From contig NZ_BAYE01000003.1 in NCBI RefSeq assembly GCF_000685095.1, forward strand, positions 434,001-498,000: 64,000 nucleotides of DNA, read 5' to 3'. A program made the translations under genes and the position numbers. Source of the stretch: Paraburkholderia caledonica NBRC 102488. Its GTDB lineage: Bacteria > Pseudomonadota > Gammaproteobacteria > Burkholderiales > Burkholderiaceae. Position 1 is the stretch's first letter. Every line of letters begins with the position of its first letter. Positions 37,482 through 46,435 of the stretch are shown piece by piece. The notes beneath the pieces were generated by a model. That model made no database searches. It saw only the letters and a program-made list of their open reading frames with translations, and had not been told where the DNA came from.

Positions 37482-38798
37482 ATGGCGAAGTGGCAATGGA
37501 AGACGGCCGTAGCATTGGCGGCACTCTCGGTAACGGTGGCGGCGACCTGCGCGGCTGCGGCGCAGACGCCGCAACCGACCCAGACACCGGAAGCGGCGCC
37601 GGGGTCGACCGGCGCGCCGATCCAGCTGGCGCTGATCGAAGGCATGTCAGGTCCGTTCGCGAACGCCGGCGCGGCAGTTGAGCGCAATCTGCGTTACGGC
37701 GTCGAACAGGTGAATGCGCGCGGCGGTGTGAAGCTTGCGGACGGCGCTCATCCGCTCGAGCTGGTCGTGCTGGACAGCAAGGGCGGCACCGAAGAGGCGC
37801 TGACGCAACTGCGTAGCGCGGCCGACCGTCACATCGGTTATATCCTGCAGGGCAACAGTTCGGCGGTCGCGGCGGCGCTCATCGGCGCAATTGAAAAGCA
37901 GAACAGCCGCGAGCCGGGCAACCGCGAGCTATTTCTCAACTATTCCGCCGACGACCCGGCACTGACCAACGCCAATTGCAGTTTCTGGCACTTTCGCTTC
38001 GACGCGCATGCGGGTATGCGCATGGACGCGCTCGCCGACGTGATCGAGCGCGACCGGGCGGTGAAGAAGGTGTATCTGCTGAACCAGGATTACAGCTTCG
38101 GTCACGACGTGAGCCGTCTCGCGCGTTCGGCGCTGTCGGCGAAGCGCCCGGACATTGCCGTGGTCGGCGACGAGTTCCATCCAATTGGCCGTGTGAAGGA
38201 TTTTTCGCCGTACGTCGCGAAAATTCGCGCGAGCGGCGCGCACGCCGTCATTACCGGCAATTGGGGCAATGATCTGACACTGCTCGTCAAGGCGGCGCGT
38301 GAGCAGGGGCTCGACACGAAGTTCTACACGTTTTACGGCAACAGTCTCGGCGCGCCTGCCGCACTGGGCGACGCGGGCGTCGGGCGGGTGATTGCCGTCG
38401 CGGACTGGCATCCCAACGCGGGCGGCGCGGCCTCCGACGCCTGGTACGAGGCGTTTCGCACCCGCTTCCCGGCCGCGCAGGACGACTACCCGATCCTGCG
38501 CATGCCGCTGATGATCGAAACCCTCGCCGCGGCGATGAATCGGGCGAAAAGCGCCGATCCTGCGGCGGTCGCGCGGGCGCTCGAAGGCATCCGGTTCGAC
38601 AACGGCTTCCACCCGTCGTGGATGCGCGCGGACGATCATCAACTGATCCAGCCGCTTTACGTGATGGAAATGGACAAGGTCGGCACGCGCGGCGTGCGCT
38701 TCGATAACGAGGGCTCCGGCTTCGGTTTCCGCACGGTGCTGGCGTTGCCGGCTGAGCGCACCGTTCCAGCGAGCGTGTGCAAGATGAAGCGCCCCTGA
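37482..38798 (+). CDS. Periplasmic ligand-binding protein, LivK-like (Peripla_BP_6)
   Basis: A 438-residue type I periplasmic binding protein. A Sec signal peptide (KTAVALAALSVTVAATCAAAAQ) precedes IQLALIEGMSGPFANAGAAVERNLRYGVE, the usual start of branched-chain amino acid or amide/urea binding proteins. Later segments VYLLNQDYSFGHDV and DEFHPIGRVKDFSPYVAKI are also typical. No permease or ATPase gene is adjacent, so it is an orphan. The ATG with a signal peptide was chosen over the longer open frame; ATG 37446 is possible. The ligand cannot be predicted. Confidence 0.85.
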   Translation: MAKWQWKTAVALAALSVTVAATCAAAAQTPQPTQTPEAAPGSTGAPIQLALIEGMSGPFANAGAAVERNLRYGVEQVNARGGVKLADGAHPLELVVLDSKGGTEEALTQLRSAADRHIGYILQGNSSAVAAALIGAIEKQNSREPGNRELFLNYSADDPALTNANCSFWHFRFDAHAGMRMDALADVIERDRAVKKVYLLNQDYSFGHDVSRLARSALSAKRPDIAVVGDEFHPIGRVKDFSPYVAKIRASGAHAVITGNWGNDLTLLVKAAREQGLDTKFYTFYGNSLGAPAALGDAGVGRVIAVADWHPNAGGAASDAWYEAFRTRFPAAQDDYPILRMPLMIETLAAAMNRAKSADPAAVARALEGIRFDNGFHPSWMRADDHQLIQPLYVMEMDKVGTRGVRFDNEGSGFGFRTVLALPAERTVPASVCKMKRP

Positions 38799-38877
38799 CC
38801 GGTTGTTGCCCGCGCGCGCGGCGTCCTCGCGGTCGCTGTCCGGCGCGGCAGGCAGGGTTCGCGGCGGAATCGCGCTG

Positions 38878-38886
38878 TGCTACAAT
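38878..38886 (+). promoter_or_regulatory. Extended -10 promoter for rpsO
   Basis: TGC-TACAAT is an extended -10 element (5/6 match plus the TGn motif) 120 bases upstream of rpsO. TTCGCG at 38858-38863, 17 bases before, is a poor -35, as tolerated with extended -10 promoters. It probably drives rpsO and, in part, pnp. Confidence 0.6.
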
Positions 38887-39005
38887 ACGCGTCCCGTTGC
38901 GGTACCGGCTGTCATGCAAGGTGTCTGGCAGCGCTAGTTCGCACGGGTAACCCACGGCACGGCCTTTCTTCCGTGACCGCCTGTCTAGTTCTCAAGGAAA
39001 TCGAC

Positions 39006-39278
39006 ATGTCCGCAGTTGATACAAGCAAGAAGTCCGAAGTCGTTGCGCAATTCGCACGCGCAGCCAACGACACCGGCTCCCCCGAAGTTCAGGTCGCGCT
39101 GCTCACGACCCGCATCAACGAACTGACCGTTCACTTCAAGGCACACGCGAAAGATCACCACAGCCGCCGCGGTCTGCTGCGCATGGTGAGCCGCCGCCGC
39201 AAGCTGCTCGACTACCTGAAGGGTAAGGACGCGGATCGTTACCGCGCACTGATCGAGAAGCTGGGTCTGCGTAAGTAA
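39006..39278 (+). CDS. rpsO: 30S ribosomal protein S15
   Basis: A 90-residue ribosomal protein that binds the central domain of 16S rRNA. The conserved [24 protein letters not shown] and [22 protein letters not shown] segments are clear. The ATG follows CAAGGAAA and the length is standard. pnp lies downstream, the classic rpsO-pnp arrangement. Confidence 0.97.
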   Translation: MSAVDTSKKSEVVAQFARAANDTGSPEVQVALLTTRINELTVHFKAHAKDHHSRRGLLRMVSRRRKLLDYLKGKDADRYRALIEKLGLRK

Positions 39279-39298
39279 TCGGCCAGTCGTTCAGCAAG

Positions 39299-39337
39299 AT
39301 GCCTGTGTCAGTTCCACTGATACAGGCATTTTGTTTT
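39299..39337 (+). terminator. Terminator between rpsO and pnp
   Basis: ATGCCTGTGTCAGT pairs with ACTGATACAGGCAT (14 bp, one G-U) around a TCC loop and is followed by TTTTGTTTTT. It should end most rpsO transcripts, so pnp is probably served by read-through plus its own promoter. Confidence 0.9.
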
Positions 39338-39473
39338 TGCGCGGTGCGCTTCATGTGGGGCGCACAGCCTGTAGTCCGCCGCGGCGTGCCGGTTCATGTG
39401 GCGGGGCAGTAAGCAGTAAAAGCAGTAGAAAAGCAGCAAATACAGAAACATGGCCGGGCTTCAGGGCGGAGCT

Positions 39474-39555
39474 TTGTGTCATTCCAGCGATTCGCGCGCT
39501 TAGTCGACGTAAGCAATGCAGACGGCGCAGAGCGTGGCTCCCTGGAATGGCATAA
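39474..39555 (+). promoter_or_regulatory. Long-range stem in the pnp leader, possible RNase III processing site
   Basis: The rpsO-pnp gap (357 bases) has no gene. Positions 39474-39487 pair with 39542-39555 (TTGTGTCATTCCAG with CTGGAATGGCATAA; 14 bp with two G-U). A nested GCTTA/TAAGC hairpin sits inside. It lies about 80 bases before the pnp ATG. In E. coli the pnp leader forms a duplex cut by RNase III as the first step in PNPase autocontrol; this structure may have the same role. Confidence 0.5.
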
Positions 39556-39635
39556 CACTACTCTTCCCATGCGGCGCCGGTCCTGGCGTTGCCGCGCCGC
39601 TTCTGGTCCGCGCGGCATAACGATGAGGAAAAGCA

Positions 39636-41774
39636 ATGACTATGTTCAGCAAGATCGTCAAAGAATTTAAGTGGGGACAACATAACGTTCGCCTCGAAAC
39701 CGGCGAGATTGCTCGCCAGGCGAGCGGTGCGGTGATCGTCGACGTCGAAGACACCGTGGTTTTGGCGACCGTGGTGGGCGCCAAGACGGCCAAGCCGGGC
39801 CAGGACTTTTTCCCGCTGACCGTCGACTATCTCGAGAAGACCTACGCCGCCGGCAAGATCCCCGGCGGTTTCTTCCGCCGCGAAGGCCGTCCGTCTGAGG
39901 GCGAAACGCTGATCTCGCGCCTGATCGACCGCCCGTTGCGCCCGCTTTTCCCGGAAGGCTTCTACAACGAAGTCCAGGTCGTGATCCACGTCCTGTCGCT
40001 GAACCCGGAAATTCCCGCTGACATTCCCGCGCTGATCGGCGCGTCGGCGGCGCTCGCCGTGTCCGGTTTGCCGTTCAACGGCCCGGTCGGCGCTGCACGC
40101 GTGGCCTACATCAACAACGAATATGTGTTGAACCCGACGCGTCCGCAAATGAAGGAATCGGCGCTCGACCTGATCGTCGCCGGCACGGAACGCGCGGTGC
40201 TGATGGTGGAATCGGAAGCGCAGCAACTGAGCGAAGAAGTCATGCTCGGCGGCGTGGTGTTCGGCCATGAGCAGATGCAAATCGCGATCGACGCGATCCA
40301 CGATCTGGTCCGCGAAGGCGGCAAGCCCGAATGGGATTGGCAACCGGCCGCGAAGAACGAGCCGCTGATCGCGCGCGTGACGGAACTGGCGCAAGCCGAA
40401 CTGCTCGCCGCATACCAGATCCGCGACAAGCAGGCGCGTTCGACCAAGCTGAAAGAAATCTACGCAGCAGTTTCCGCGAAGCTGGAACAAGACGCGTCGG
40501 CAAGCGGCACCGTGGCGGCCGACAAGGCAACCGTCGGCAACGTGCTGTTCGACATCGAAGCAAAGATCGTCCGTACGCAGATCCTGAACGGCGAGCCGCG
40601 TATCGACGGCCGCGACACGCGCACCGTGCGCCCGATCGAAATCCGTACCGGCGTGCTGCCGCGTACGCACGGCTCGGCACTGTTCACGCGCGGCGAAACG
40701 CAGGCGCTGGTGGTCGCGACGCTCGGCACGAAGGGCGACGAGCAGAACATCGACGCGCTCGAAGGCGAGTACCGCGAACGTTTCATGCTTCACTACAACA
40801 TGCCTCCGTTCGCGACCGGCGAAACGGGCCGCGTCGGTTCGCCGAAGCGCCGTGAAATCGGTCACGGCCGTCTCGCCAAGCGCGCGCTCGCCGCATGCCT
40901 GCCTAGCGCCGACGAATTCGGCTACTCCATCCGCGTCGTGTCGGAAATCACGGAATCGAACGGCTCTTCGTCGATGGCTTCGGTGTGCGGCGGCTGCCTC
41001 GCGCTGATGGACGCCGGCGTGCCGATGAAGGCGCACGTCGCCGGCATCGCCATGGGCCTGATTCTCCAAGGCAACAAGTTTGCCGTGCTGACTGACATCC
41101 TCGGCGACGAAGATCACCTCGGCGACATGGACTTCAAGGTGGCGGGCACCGAACATGGCGTGACCGCACTGCAGATGGACATCAAGATCCAGGGCATCAC
41201 GAAGGAAATCATGCAGGTCGCCCTCGCGCAAGCGAAGGAAGGCCGCATGCATATCCTCAGCAAGATGACTTCGGCGGTGTCGGGCGCGAACACGCAATTG
41301 TCGGAGTTCGCACCGCGCATGATCACCATCAAGATCAATCCGGAAAAGATCCGCGACGTGATCGGCAAGGGCGGTTCGGTGATCCGCGCGCTGACGGAAG
41401 AAACCGGCACGACGATCGATATTTCCGACGACGGCGTCGTGACCATCGCGAGCACCAGCAGCGAAGGCATGGCCGAAGCGAAGAAGCGTATCGAGAACAT
41501 CACGCTTGAAGTCGAAGTGGGTCAGGTGTACGAAGGCACCGTGCTCAAGTTGCTCGATTTCGGCGCGATCGTGAACATCCTGCCGGGCAAGGACGGTCTG
41601 CTGCACATCTCCGAAATCGCCAACGAGCGTATCAAGGACATCAACGACTACCTGAAGGATGGCCAGCAAGTGAAGGTCAAGGTCATCCAGACGGACGAAA
41701 AGGGTCGTGTGCGTCTGTCGGCAAAGGCGTTGCTGAACGACGGCGCGCCGCAAGGCGAGCCGACGCCGCAGTAA
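39636..41774 (+). CDS. pnp: Polyribonucleotide nucleotidyltransferase (PNPase)
   Basis: Phosphorolytic 3'-5' exoribonuclease of the RNA degradosome. The 712-residue protein has two RNase PH-like domains (about 10-230 and 320-550), with [27 protein letters not shown] in the first and catalytic-site segments around [23 protein letters not shown] in the second. A KH domain with the [15 protein letters not shown] loop and a C-terminal S1 domain ([19 protein letters not shown]) follow. Complete and of standard length. A second in-frame ATG six bases later is equally plausible. Confidence 0.97.
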   Translation: MTMFSKIVKEFKWGQHNVRLETGEIARQASGAVIVDVEDTVVLATVVGAKTAKPGQDFFPLTVDYLEKTYAAGKIPGGFFRREGRPSEGETLISRLIDRPLRPLFPEGFYNEVQVVIHVLSLNPEIPADIPALIGASAALAVSGLPFNGPVGAARVAYINNEYVLNPTRPQMKESALDLIVAGTERAVLMVESEAQQLSEEVMLGGVVFGHEQMQIAIDAIHDLVREGGKPEWDWQPAAKNEPLIARVTELAQAELLAAYQIRDKQARSTKLKEIYAAVSAKLEQDASASGTVAADKATVGNVLFDIEAKIVRTQILNGEPRIDGRDTRTVRPIEIRTGVLPRTHGSALFTRGETQALVVATLGTKGDEQNIDALEGEYRERFMLHYNMPPFATGETGRVGSPKRREIGHGRLAKRALAACLPSADEFGYSIRVVSEITESNGSSSMASVCGGCLALMDAGVPMKAHVAGIAMGLILQGNKFAVLTDILGDEDHLGDMDFKVAGTEHGVTALQMDIKIQGITKEIMQVALAQAKEGRMHILSKMTSAVSGANTQLSEFAPRMITIKINPEKIRDVIGKGGSVIRALTEETGTTIDISDDGVVTIASTSSEGMAEAKKRIENITLEVEVGQVYEGTVLKLLDFGAIVNILPGKDGLLHISEIANERIKDINDYLKDGQQVKVKVIQTDEKGRVRLSAKALLNDGAPQGEPTPQ

Positions 41775-41790
41775 AGCGGTAGCTTCACAA

Positions 41791-41825
41791 CGGCCGGCAG
41801 CGCGTACGCGCGCCGGCCGTTTTTC
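41791..41825 (+). terminator. Terminator after pnp
   Basis: CGGCCGGC pairs with GCCGGCCG; the loop GCGCGTACGCGC is itself self-complementary and can lengthen the stem. A T5 run follows. Ends the pnp transcript. Confidence 0.85.
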
Positions 41826-42009
41826 ATGATGGGCGCAGGGTGGATTGCCTTGCAGACAGATCCGATTCGACAGGCGAATAACCGGGTCGAAGCGGCGGTT
41901 TTATCGGCGGTTCACGCGGCTCGTGCCTGATTGCCGTGATCCGGCGACAATGCAGGGAACGCGGACGAACGCGGGTACGCAACGCAATCCAATCTTGGAG
42001 CTGACGCAG

Positions 42010-43026
42010 ATGAAAGCGATCGAAATCACGGAATTCGGAGCGCCGGAAGTTCTCAAGCTCGCGGAGCGGCCTACGCCGCAGCCGAAAGCGGGGGAGGTGC
42101 TGATCAAGGTGGCGGCTTTTGGCATCAACCGTCCGGACGTGTTTCAACGCAAGGGCGCCTATGCGCCGCCTCCGGGCGCCTCCGATCTGCCGGGGCTCGA
42201 AGTGGCGGGCGAGATCGTCGGCGGCGACATCGACGGAAAGAACAATCCGTTCGGCCTGAAAATCGGCGATCGCGTATGTGCGTTGCTAGCGGGCGGCGGC
42301 TACGCCGAGTATGCGACCGCGCCGCTATTGCAATGCTTGCCGGTGCCCAACGGCCTGTCCGATGTCGAAGCGGCTTCGCTGCCCGAGACTTTTTTTACGG
42401 TCTGGAGCAACGTGTTCGATCGCGCGCAGCTCGGCAAGGGCGAGGGTGGCCCGAACGAAACTTTGCTGGTGCAGGGCGGCTCGAGCGGTATCGGCGTCAC
42501 CGCGATCCAGATTGCACATGCGCTGGGTTTTCGCGTGTTCGCAACCGCCGGCTCGGACGAAAAGTGTCGTGCGTGCGAGGCGCTGGGCGCGGAACGTGCC
42601 ATCAACTACAAGACGGAAGACTTCGTCGAAGTCATCAAGTCGCTGACTAACGACCGTGGCGTGGACGTGGTCCTCGACATGGTGGCGGGCAGCTACGTGT
42701 CGCGCGAACTCACGGCACTCGCCGACGGCGGGCGCATTGTGCTGATCGCGCTGCTGGGCGGTGCGAAGGCGGAATTGAATTTGAACGAGGTGCTGCGCCG
42801 CCGCTTGACGGTGACCGGTTCGACGCTGCGTCCCCGGCCGGTCGAATTCAAGGCGAAAATTGCCGCACAACTCAAGGCGCAGGTGTGGCCGCATCTGGAA
42901 GACGGTCGGATCAAGCCGGTGGTGCATCGCGTGTTTCCTGCCGCGCAGGCTGCTGAAGCGCATGCGCTGATGGAAAGCAGCACGCACGTCGGCAAAATCG
43001 TGCTGACCTGGGGTCAGGACGCTTGA
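42010..43026 (+). CDS. NAD(P)H quinone oxidoreductase, PIG3 family
   Basis: A 338-residue zinc-free MDR protein of the TP53I3/PIG3 subgroup: MKAIEITEFGAPEVLKLAERP, then GINRPDVFQRKGAYAPPPGASD, GGYAEYATAPLLQCLPVPNGL and the cofactor loop QGGSSGIGVTAIQIAHALG. It probably reduces quinones with NADPH. ATG 42010 has GGAG nine bases upstream; the 165-base in-frame extension has no family similarity. It lies between pnp and tpiA; a separate tpiA promoter starts just after its stop. Confidence 0.92.
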   Translation: MKAIEITEFGAPEVLKLAERPTPQPKAGEVLIKVAAFGINRPDVFQRKGAYAPPPGASDLPGLEVAGEIVGGDIDGKNNPFGLKIGDRVCALLAGGGYAEYATAPLLQCLPVPNGLSDVEAASLPETFFTVWSNVFDRAQLGKGEGGPNETLLVQGGSSGIGVTAIQIAHALGFRVFATAGSDEKCRACEALGAERAINYKTEDFVEVIKSLTNDRGVDVVLDMVAGSYVSRELTALADGGRIVLIALLGGAKAELNLNEVLRRRLTVTGSTLRPRPVEFKAKIAAQLKAQVWPHLEDGRIKPVVHRVFPAAQAAEAHALMESSTHVGKIVLTWGQDA

Positions 43027-43065
43027 TGCAGGCTCCCGGGCGGGATTCGGTGTGCGCAGGCTTGT

Positions 43066-43094
43066 TTGACCCGATCTCGCCCACGCAGTAAAAT
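43066..43094 (+). promoter_or_regulatory. Sigma-70 promoter for tpiA-secG
   Basis: TTGACC (43066-43071), a 17-base spacer and TAAAAT (43089-43094): 5/6 matches at both hexamers with ideal spacing. Transcription would start near 43101, so the 13-bp tandem repeat downstream is in the tpiA 5' leader. Confidence 0.75.
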
Positions 43095-43146
43095 TGCGCG
43101 TTTTGCGCACGCTGCATGAATTCGAAAGGCGGGCTGCGAGGTACAC

Positions 43147-43250
43147 AAAGGGTGCACGCAAAGGGTGCACGCAAAGGGTGCACGCAAAGGGTGCACGCAA
43201 AGGGTGTACGCAAAGGGTGTACGCAAAGGGTGTACGCAAAGGGTGCACGC
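43147..43250 (+). repeat. Eight tandem copies of a 13-bp unit in the tpiA leader
   Basis: The unit is AAAGGGTGYACGC. Copies 1-4 and 8 have GTGCAC, copies 5-7 have GTGTAC; all else is identical. The array ends 53 bases before the tpiA ATG and lies downstream of the tpiA promoter. Because 13 is not a multiple of three, each added or lost copy shifts the reading frame of any upstream ORF. An ATG at 43116 opens such an ORF, which reads through the array and overlaps the tpiA start. Confidence 0.95.
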
Positions 43251-43303
43251 GAAAGCCCGCCGCCAAGGCACCGCAAGCAGACGACAAGGGGCAAGACGAG
43301 ACG

Positions 43304-44083
43304 ATGTCGACGCAACGAGCGAAACTGGTAGTTGGTAACTGGAAGATGCACGGGTGTCTCGCCGACAACGCGGGGCTGTTGCAGGCGGTGGCGAAAGGTG
43401 CCGCAGAACTCCCGGCTGACGTGCGCGTCGGTGTTTGCGTGCCGAGCCCGTACCTCGCGCAAGCGCAGTCGCTGCTGGAAGGCAGCCGGGTGGTGTGGGG
43501 CGTGCAGGACATTTCCGCTTTCACGCACGGTGCTTATACCGGTGAGGTGGCTGCGCAAATGGTGGCGGATTTCAGCGCCGCGTTTGCCATCGTCGGGCAT
43601 TCGGAGCGCCGCGCCTATCATCGCGAAAGCGCCGAACTGGTCGCCGTAAAGACACAGCGCGCGCTCGAGGCGGGATTGACGCCGATCGTATGCGTCGGCG
43701 AAACGCTCCAGGAGCGCGAAGCCGGATCGACCGAGCAGGTGGTCGGCGTGCAGCTCGACGAGGTGCTGGCGAAGCTGTCGGCGGAGGAAGCGGCGCGTAT
43801 CGTGGTTGCGTACGAGCCCGTTTGGGCGATCGGCACGGGCAAGAGCGCGAGTTCCGGGCAGGCGCAGGCGGTGCACGCTTTCTTGCGCTCGCGTCTTGCG
43901 GCAAAGGGCGCCAGTGTCGCGAATGTGACGCTGCTGTATGGCGGCAGTGTGAAGCCGGACAACGCGGAAGAGTTGTTCAGCCAGCGGGATATCGACGGCG
44001 GCCTGATCGGCGGCGCGTCGTTGAAGGACCAGGATTTTCTGGCGATCTGCAAGGCGGCGGCTGCAACGACAGCCGCGACTTAA
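43304..44083 (+). CDS. tpiA: Triosephosphate isomerase
   Basis: Glycolytic enzyme interconverting dihydroxyacetone phosphate and glyceraldehyde 3-phosphate. The 259-residue TIM barrel has catalytic K14 (GNWKMHG), H99 (VGHSERR) and E171 ([12 protein letters not shown]), and the phosphate-binding [14 protein letters not shown] 43304 starts the conserved fold. The frame remains open upstream through the tandem repeat from a TTG at 43094, but that extension is repetitive and not part of the family. secG follows. Confidence 0.96.
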   Translation: MSTQRAKLVVGNWKMHGCLADNAGLLQAVAKGAAELPADVRVGVCVPSPYLAQAQSLLEGSRVVWGVQDISAFTHGAYTGEVAAQMVADFSAAFAIVGHSERRAYHRESAELVAVKTQRALEAGLTPIVCVGETLQEREAGSTEQVVGVQLDEVLAKLSAEEAARIVVAYEPVWAIGTGKSASSGQAQAVHAFLRSRLAAKGASVANVTLLYGGSVKPDNAEELFSQRDIDGGLIGGASLKDQDFLAICKAAAATTAAT

Positions 44084-44113
44084 GTGGCTCGCCTTCGTCG
44101 AGGATGACCCATT

Positions 44114-44140
44114 CCGGGGCTCGCAGCCTGCGAGGCCCGG
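44114..44140 (+). other. Hairpin between tpiA and secG
   Basis: Twelve-base arms (CCGGGGCTCGCA and TGCGAGGCCCGG, one mismatch) around a GCC loop. No T-run follows, so it is more likely an RNA stability or processing element than a terminator. Confidence 0.5.
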
Positions 44141-44165
44141 CTAAATAAAGACTCAGGTGAGTGTA

Positions 44166-44543
44166 ATGCTGTATTTGAAAACATTGATTATCGTCGTTCA
44201 GCTGTTGTCGGCGCTCGGGGTCATCGGCCTCGTCTTGCTGCAGCACGGCAAAGGCGCCGATATGGGCGCGGCTTTTGGCAGTGGAGCGTCGGGCAGCCTG
44301 TTCGGCGCCACTGGATCGGCAAACTTTTTGTCGCGGACAACGGCAGTGCTCGCCGCGGTGTTTTTTGTAACTACGTTGACGCTGACCTACCTCGGCGCGT
44401 ATCGCGCAAAGCCTTCTGCAGGCGTGCTCGGTGCGACGGCTACGGCACCTGTTGTAGCTTCTGCCGCTTCGGCACCGGCAGGTACTTCGGGCGCGTTGGC
44501 GGCATCGGCCGCGTCCGTGCCTGCTACCGACGTGCCGAAATAA
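44166..44543 (+). CDS. secG: Preprotein translocase subunit SecG
   Basis: A 125-residue inner-membrane protein of the SecYEG channel. Two helices flank the conserved LVLLQHGKGADMGAAFGSGASGSLFG loop; the C-terminus is a long Ala/Ser/Pro tail of low complexity, common in beta-proteobacteria. ATG 44166 begins the first helix; a GTG nine bases upstream is less likely. It is 82 bases after tpiA and before the tRNA-Leu gene. Confidence 0.94.
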   Translation: MLYLKTLIIVVQLLSALGVIGLVLLQHGKGADMGAAFGSGASGSLFGATGSANFLSRTTAVLAAVFFVTTLTLTYLGAYRAKPSAGVLGATATAPVVASAASAPAGTSGALAASAASVPATDVPK

Positions 44544-44569
44544 ATTTTCGTAGAAAGTGGTTTTGTGCG

Positions 44570-44598
44570 TTGAACAAACTGTTTAGAGCAGATACAAT
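44570..44598 (+). promoter_or_regulatory. Promoter of the tRNA-Leu gene
   Basis: TTGAAC (44570-44575), 17-base spacer, TACAAT (44593-44598). The start site would be about 50 bases before the mature tRNA. Confidence 0.6.
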
Positions 44599-44655
44599 CT
44601 AAGTCTTGAAGCGATTCGCGGGTTTTATAAGTTGTTTTCCCGGATTGCATACAGT

Positions 44656-44740
44656 GCCGACGTGGTGAAATTGGTAGACACGCTATCTTGAGGGGGTAGT
44701 GGCGAAAGCTGTGCGAGTTCGAGTCTCGCCGTCGGCACCA
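44656..44740 (+). tRNA. tRNA-Leu (anticodon GAG)
   Basis: An 85-base type II tRNA with encoded CCA. Acceptor arms GCCGACG and CGTCGGC pair fully. The anticodon stem CTATC/GGTAG holds the loop TTGAGGG with anticodon GAG, which reads CUC and CUU leucine codons. A long variable arm and GAGTTCGAGTC T-arm region follow. It sits between secG and nuoA. Confidence 0.97.
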
Positions 44741-44750
44741 AATGTTATCT

Positions 44751-44786
44751 AATGCCAGCCGCTTGCTTCGCTTCGGCTGGCATTTT
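44751..44786 (+). terminator. Terminator after tRNA-Leu
   Basis: AATGCCAGCCG pairs with CGGCTGGCATT (11 bp), followed by TT. It ends the tRNA transcript before the nuo promoter. Confidence 0.8.
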
Positions 44787-44845
44787 CACTTCTGGCGCAC
44801 GGATTGCACTCAATCCGTGGCATGTACGTCTCAGAAGTGATTTCG

Positions 44846-44870
44846 CGTCAGGGGTGCTATGCTCCTGACG
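44846..44870 (+). promoter_or_regulatory. nuo promoter candidate flanked by an inverted repeat
   Basis: An extended -10 (TGC-TATGCT, 44855-44863) is bracketed by CGTCAGG (44846-44852) and CCTGACG (44864-44870), a perfect 7-bp inverted repeat. A regulator binding here would cover the -10. The nuoA start lies about 37 bases downstream. No -35 was recognised. Confidence 0.45.
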
Positions 44871-44900
44871 GCACTCAGAACCAACCGATTGAGGATAGTC

Positions 44901-45260
44901 TTGAACCTCGCAGCCTATTTCCCCGTCTTGTTGTTCCTCGTTGTGGGCACCGGTTTAGGCGTAGCACTGGTCAGTATTGGCAAGATCCTCGGTCCCAACA
45001 AGCCCGACACCGAGAAGAACGCACCGTACGAGTGCGGCTTCGAAGCATTCGAAGATGCGCGCATGAAGTTCGACGTGCGCTATTACCTCGTCGCCATTCT
45101 CTTCATCATTTTCGACCTTGAAACCGCGTTCCTGTTCCCGTGGGGCGTCGCCCTGCGCGACATCGGCTGGCCCGGCTTCATGGCGATGATGATTTTCCTG
45201 CTCGAATTCCTGCTGGGCTTCGCCTATATCTGGAAGAAGGGCGGCCTCGACTGGGAATGA
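44901..45260 (+). CDS. nuoA: NADH-quinone oxidoreductase subunit A
   Basis: A 119-residue membrane subunit of complex I with three helices. Family segments are [20 protein letters not shown] and [24 protein letters not shown] start at 44901 with GAGGA just upstream gives the usual length. The ATG at 44859 falls inside the promoter's -10 box and would add 14 residues, so it is rejected. First gene of a complete nuoA-nuoN operon. Confidence 0.95.
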   Translation: MNLAAYFPVLLFLVVGTGLGVALVSIGKILGPNKPDTEKNAPYECGFEAFEDARMKFDVRYYLVAILFIIFDLETAFLFPWGVALRDIGWPGFMAMMIFLLEFLLGFAYIWKKGGLDWE

Positions 45261-45323
45261 TGGTTTAATCGCCGGTTTGCGTGGGTGGCCAAGGCTTGCC
45301 GCCCCGTCTGGAGTGGAAAGCAA

Positions 45324-45803
45324 ATGAGTATCGAAGGGGTCTTGAAGGAAGGGTTTGTCACCACAACGGCTGACAAACTGATCAATTGGACGCGTACCGG
45401 CTCCCTGTGGCCGATGACGTTCGGTCTTGCGTGCTGCGCGGTCGAGATGATGCATGCGGGCGCTGCCCGTTATGACCTCGACCGCTTTGGCGTGGTGTTT
45501 CGTCCGAGTCCGCGTCAATCGGACGTGATGATCGTCGCCGGCACGCTTTGCAACAAAATGGCGCCGGCTCTGCGCAAGGTGTACGACCAGATGGCCGAGC
45601 CGCGTTGGGTGATTTCGATGGGCTCGTGCGCGAACGGCGGCGGCTACTACCACTACTCGTATTCGGTAGTACGTGGCTGCGACCGCATCGTGCCGGTCGA
45701 CGTCTACGTACCGGGCTGCCCGCCAACAGCGGAAGCGCTGGTGTACGGCGTGATCCAGTTGCAGGCCAAGATTCGTCGCACTAACACAATCGCCCGTCAA
45801 TAA
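45324..45803 (+). CDS. nuoB: NADH-quinone oxidoreductase subunit B
   Basis: The 159-residue subunit that carries iron-sulfur cluster N2, the final electron donor to quinone. Cluster ligands C37 and C38 (LACCAVE), C102 (GSCANGGG) and C132 (PGCPPT) are present. The conserved [18 protein letters not shown] and [15 protein letters not shown] segments confirm identity. Confidence 0.97.
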
Positions 45804-45823
45804 GGCAACGCCTCCCCCACAAT

Positions 45824-46426
45824 ATGGCAAGCAAACTCGAGACCCTGAAAGCGAACCTCGAGGCGGCATTTGGCGGCCTCCTGCTGAGCACCACCGAGGC
45901 AATCGGTGAGTTGACAATCGTCGTGAAAGCAAGCGACTACCTCAACGTGGCAACGCGTCTGCGCGACGACCGCTCGCTCGGTTTCGAGCAGATGATGGAC
46001 CTGTGCGGCGTCGACTATCAAACCTATGCCGACGGCGCTTATGACGGTCCGCGTTTCGCGGCCGTTCTGCAGTTGTTGTCGGTGCAGAACAACTGGCGTG
46101 TGCGGCTTCGCGTGTTCGCGCCCGACGACGAAATGCCCATCCTGCCATCGGTGGTCGACGTGTGGAATTCGGCGAACTGGTACGAGCGCGAGGCATTCGA
46201 CCTGTACGGCATCGTCTTCGAAGGCCATCCGGACCTGCGCCGTATCCTGACCGACTACGGTTTCATTGGTCACCCATTCCGCAAAGATTTCCCTGTCTCC
46301 GGGTACGTCGAAATGCGTTACGACCCGGAAGAAAAGCGCGTCGTCTATCAGCCTGTGACGATCGAGCCGCGGGAAATCACGCCACGCGTGATCCGCGAAG
46401 ATCGCTATGGCGGTCTGAAACACTAA
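45824..46426 (+). CDS. nuoC: NADH-quinone oxidoreductase subunit C
   Basis: A 200-residue peripheral-arm subunit (30-kDa type). The diagnostic segment is [27 protein letters not shown], ending with a conserved [10 protein letters not shown]. It is separate from nuoD, unlike the fused NuoCD of E. coli. It begins 20 bases after nuoB. Confidence 0.97.
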   Translation: MASKLETLKANLEAAFGGLLLSTTEAIGELTIVVKASDYLNVATRLRDDRSLGFEQMMDLCGVDYQTYADGAYDGPRFAAVLQLLSVQNNWRVRLRVFAPDDEMPILPSVVDVWNSANWYEREAFDLYGIVFEGHPDLRRILTDYGFIGHPFRKDFPVSGYVEMRYDPEEKRVVYQPVTIEPREITPRVIREDRYGGLKH

Positions 46427-46435
46427 GAGAACGCC

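Noticed and set aside
39558..41753. 731-codon open frame antisense to pnp
   Set aside because: It is a shadow of codon bias: translation is Arg/His/Asp-rich without any domain, and pnp on the other strand is certain. The same applies to the long antisense frames opposite kdpA (3611-5029), the FtsX-type permease (13208-15583), ilvB (26811-28493), nuoD (45797-47767) and nuoG.
43147..43250. CRISPR-like array
   Set aside because: Units are 13 bp with no spacers between them and there are no cas genes; it is a simple tandem repeat.
43094..43303. Extended TpiA with a repetitive N-terminus
   Set aside because: It would need a TTG start overlapping the promoter's -10 box, and the repeat-encoded peptide is unlike any TIM; kept only as a note on the open frame.
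44859..44900. ATG start for nuoA with 14 extra residues
   Set aside because: The ATG is inside the extended -10 element; TTG 44901 has a ribosome site and gives the usual 119 residues.
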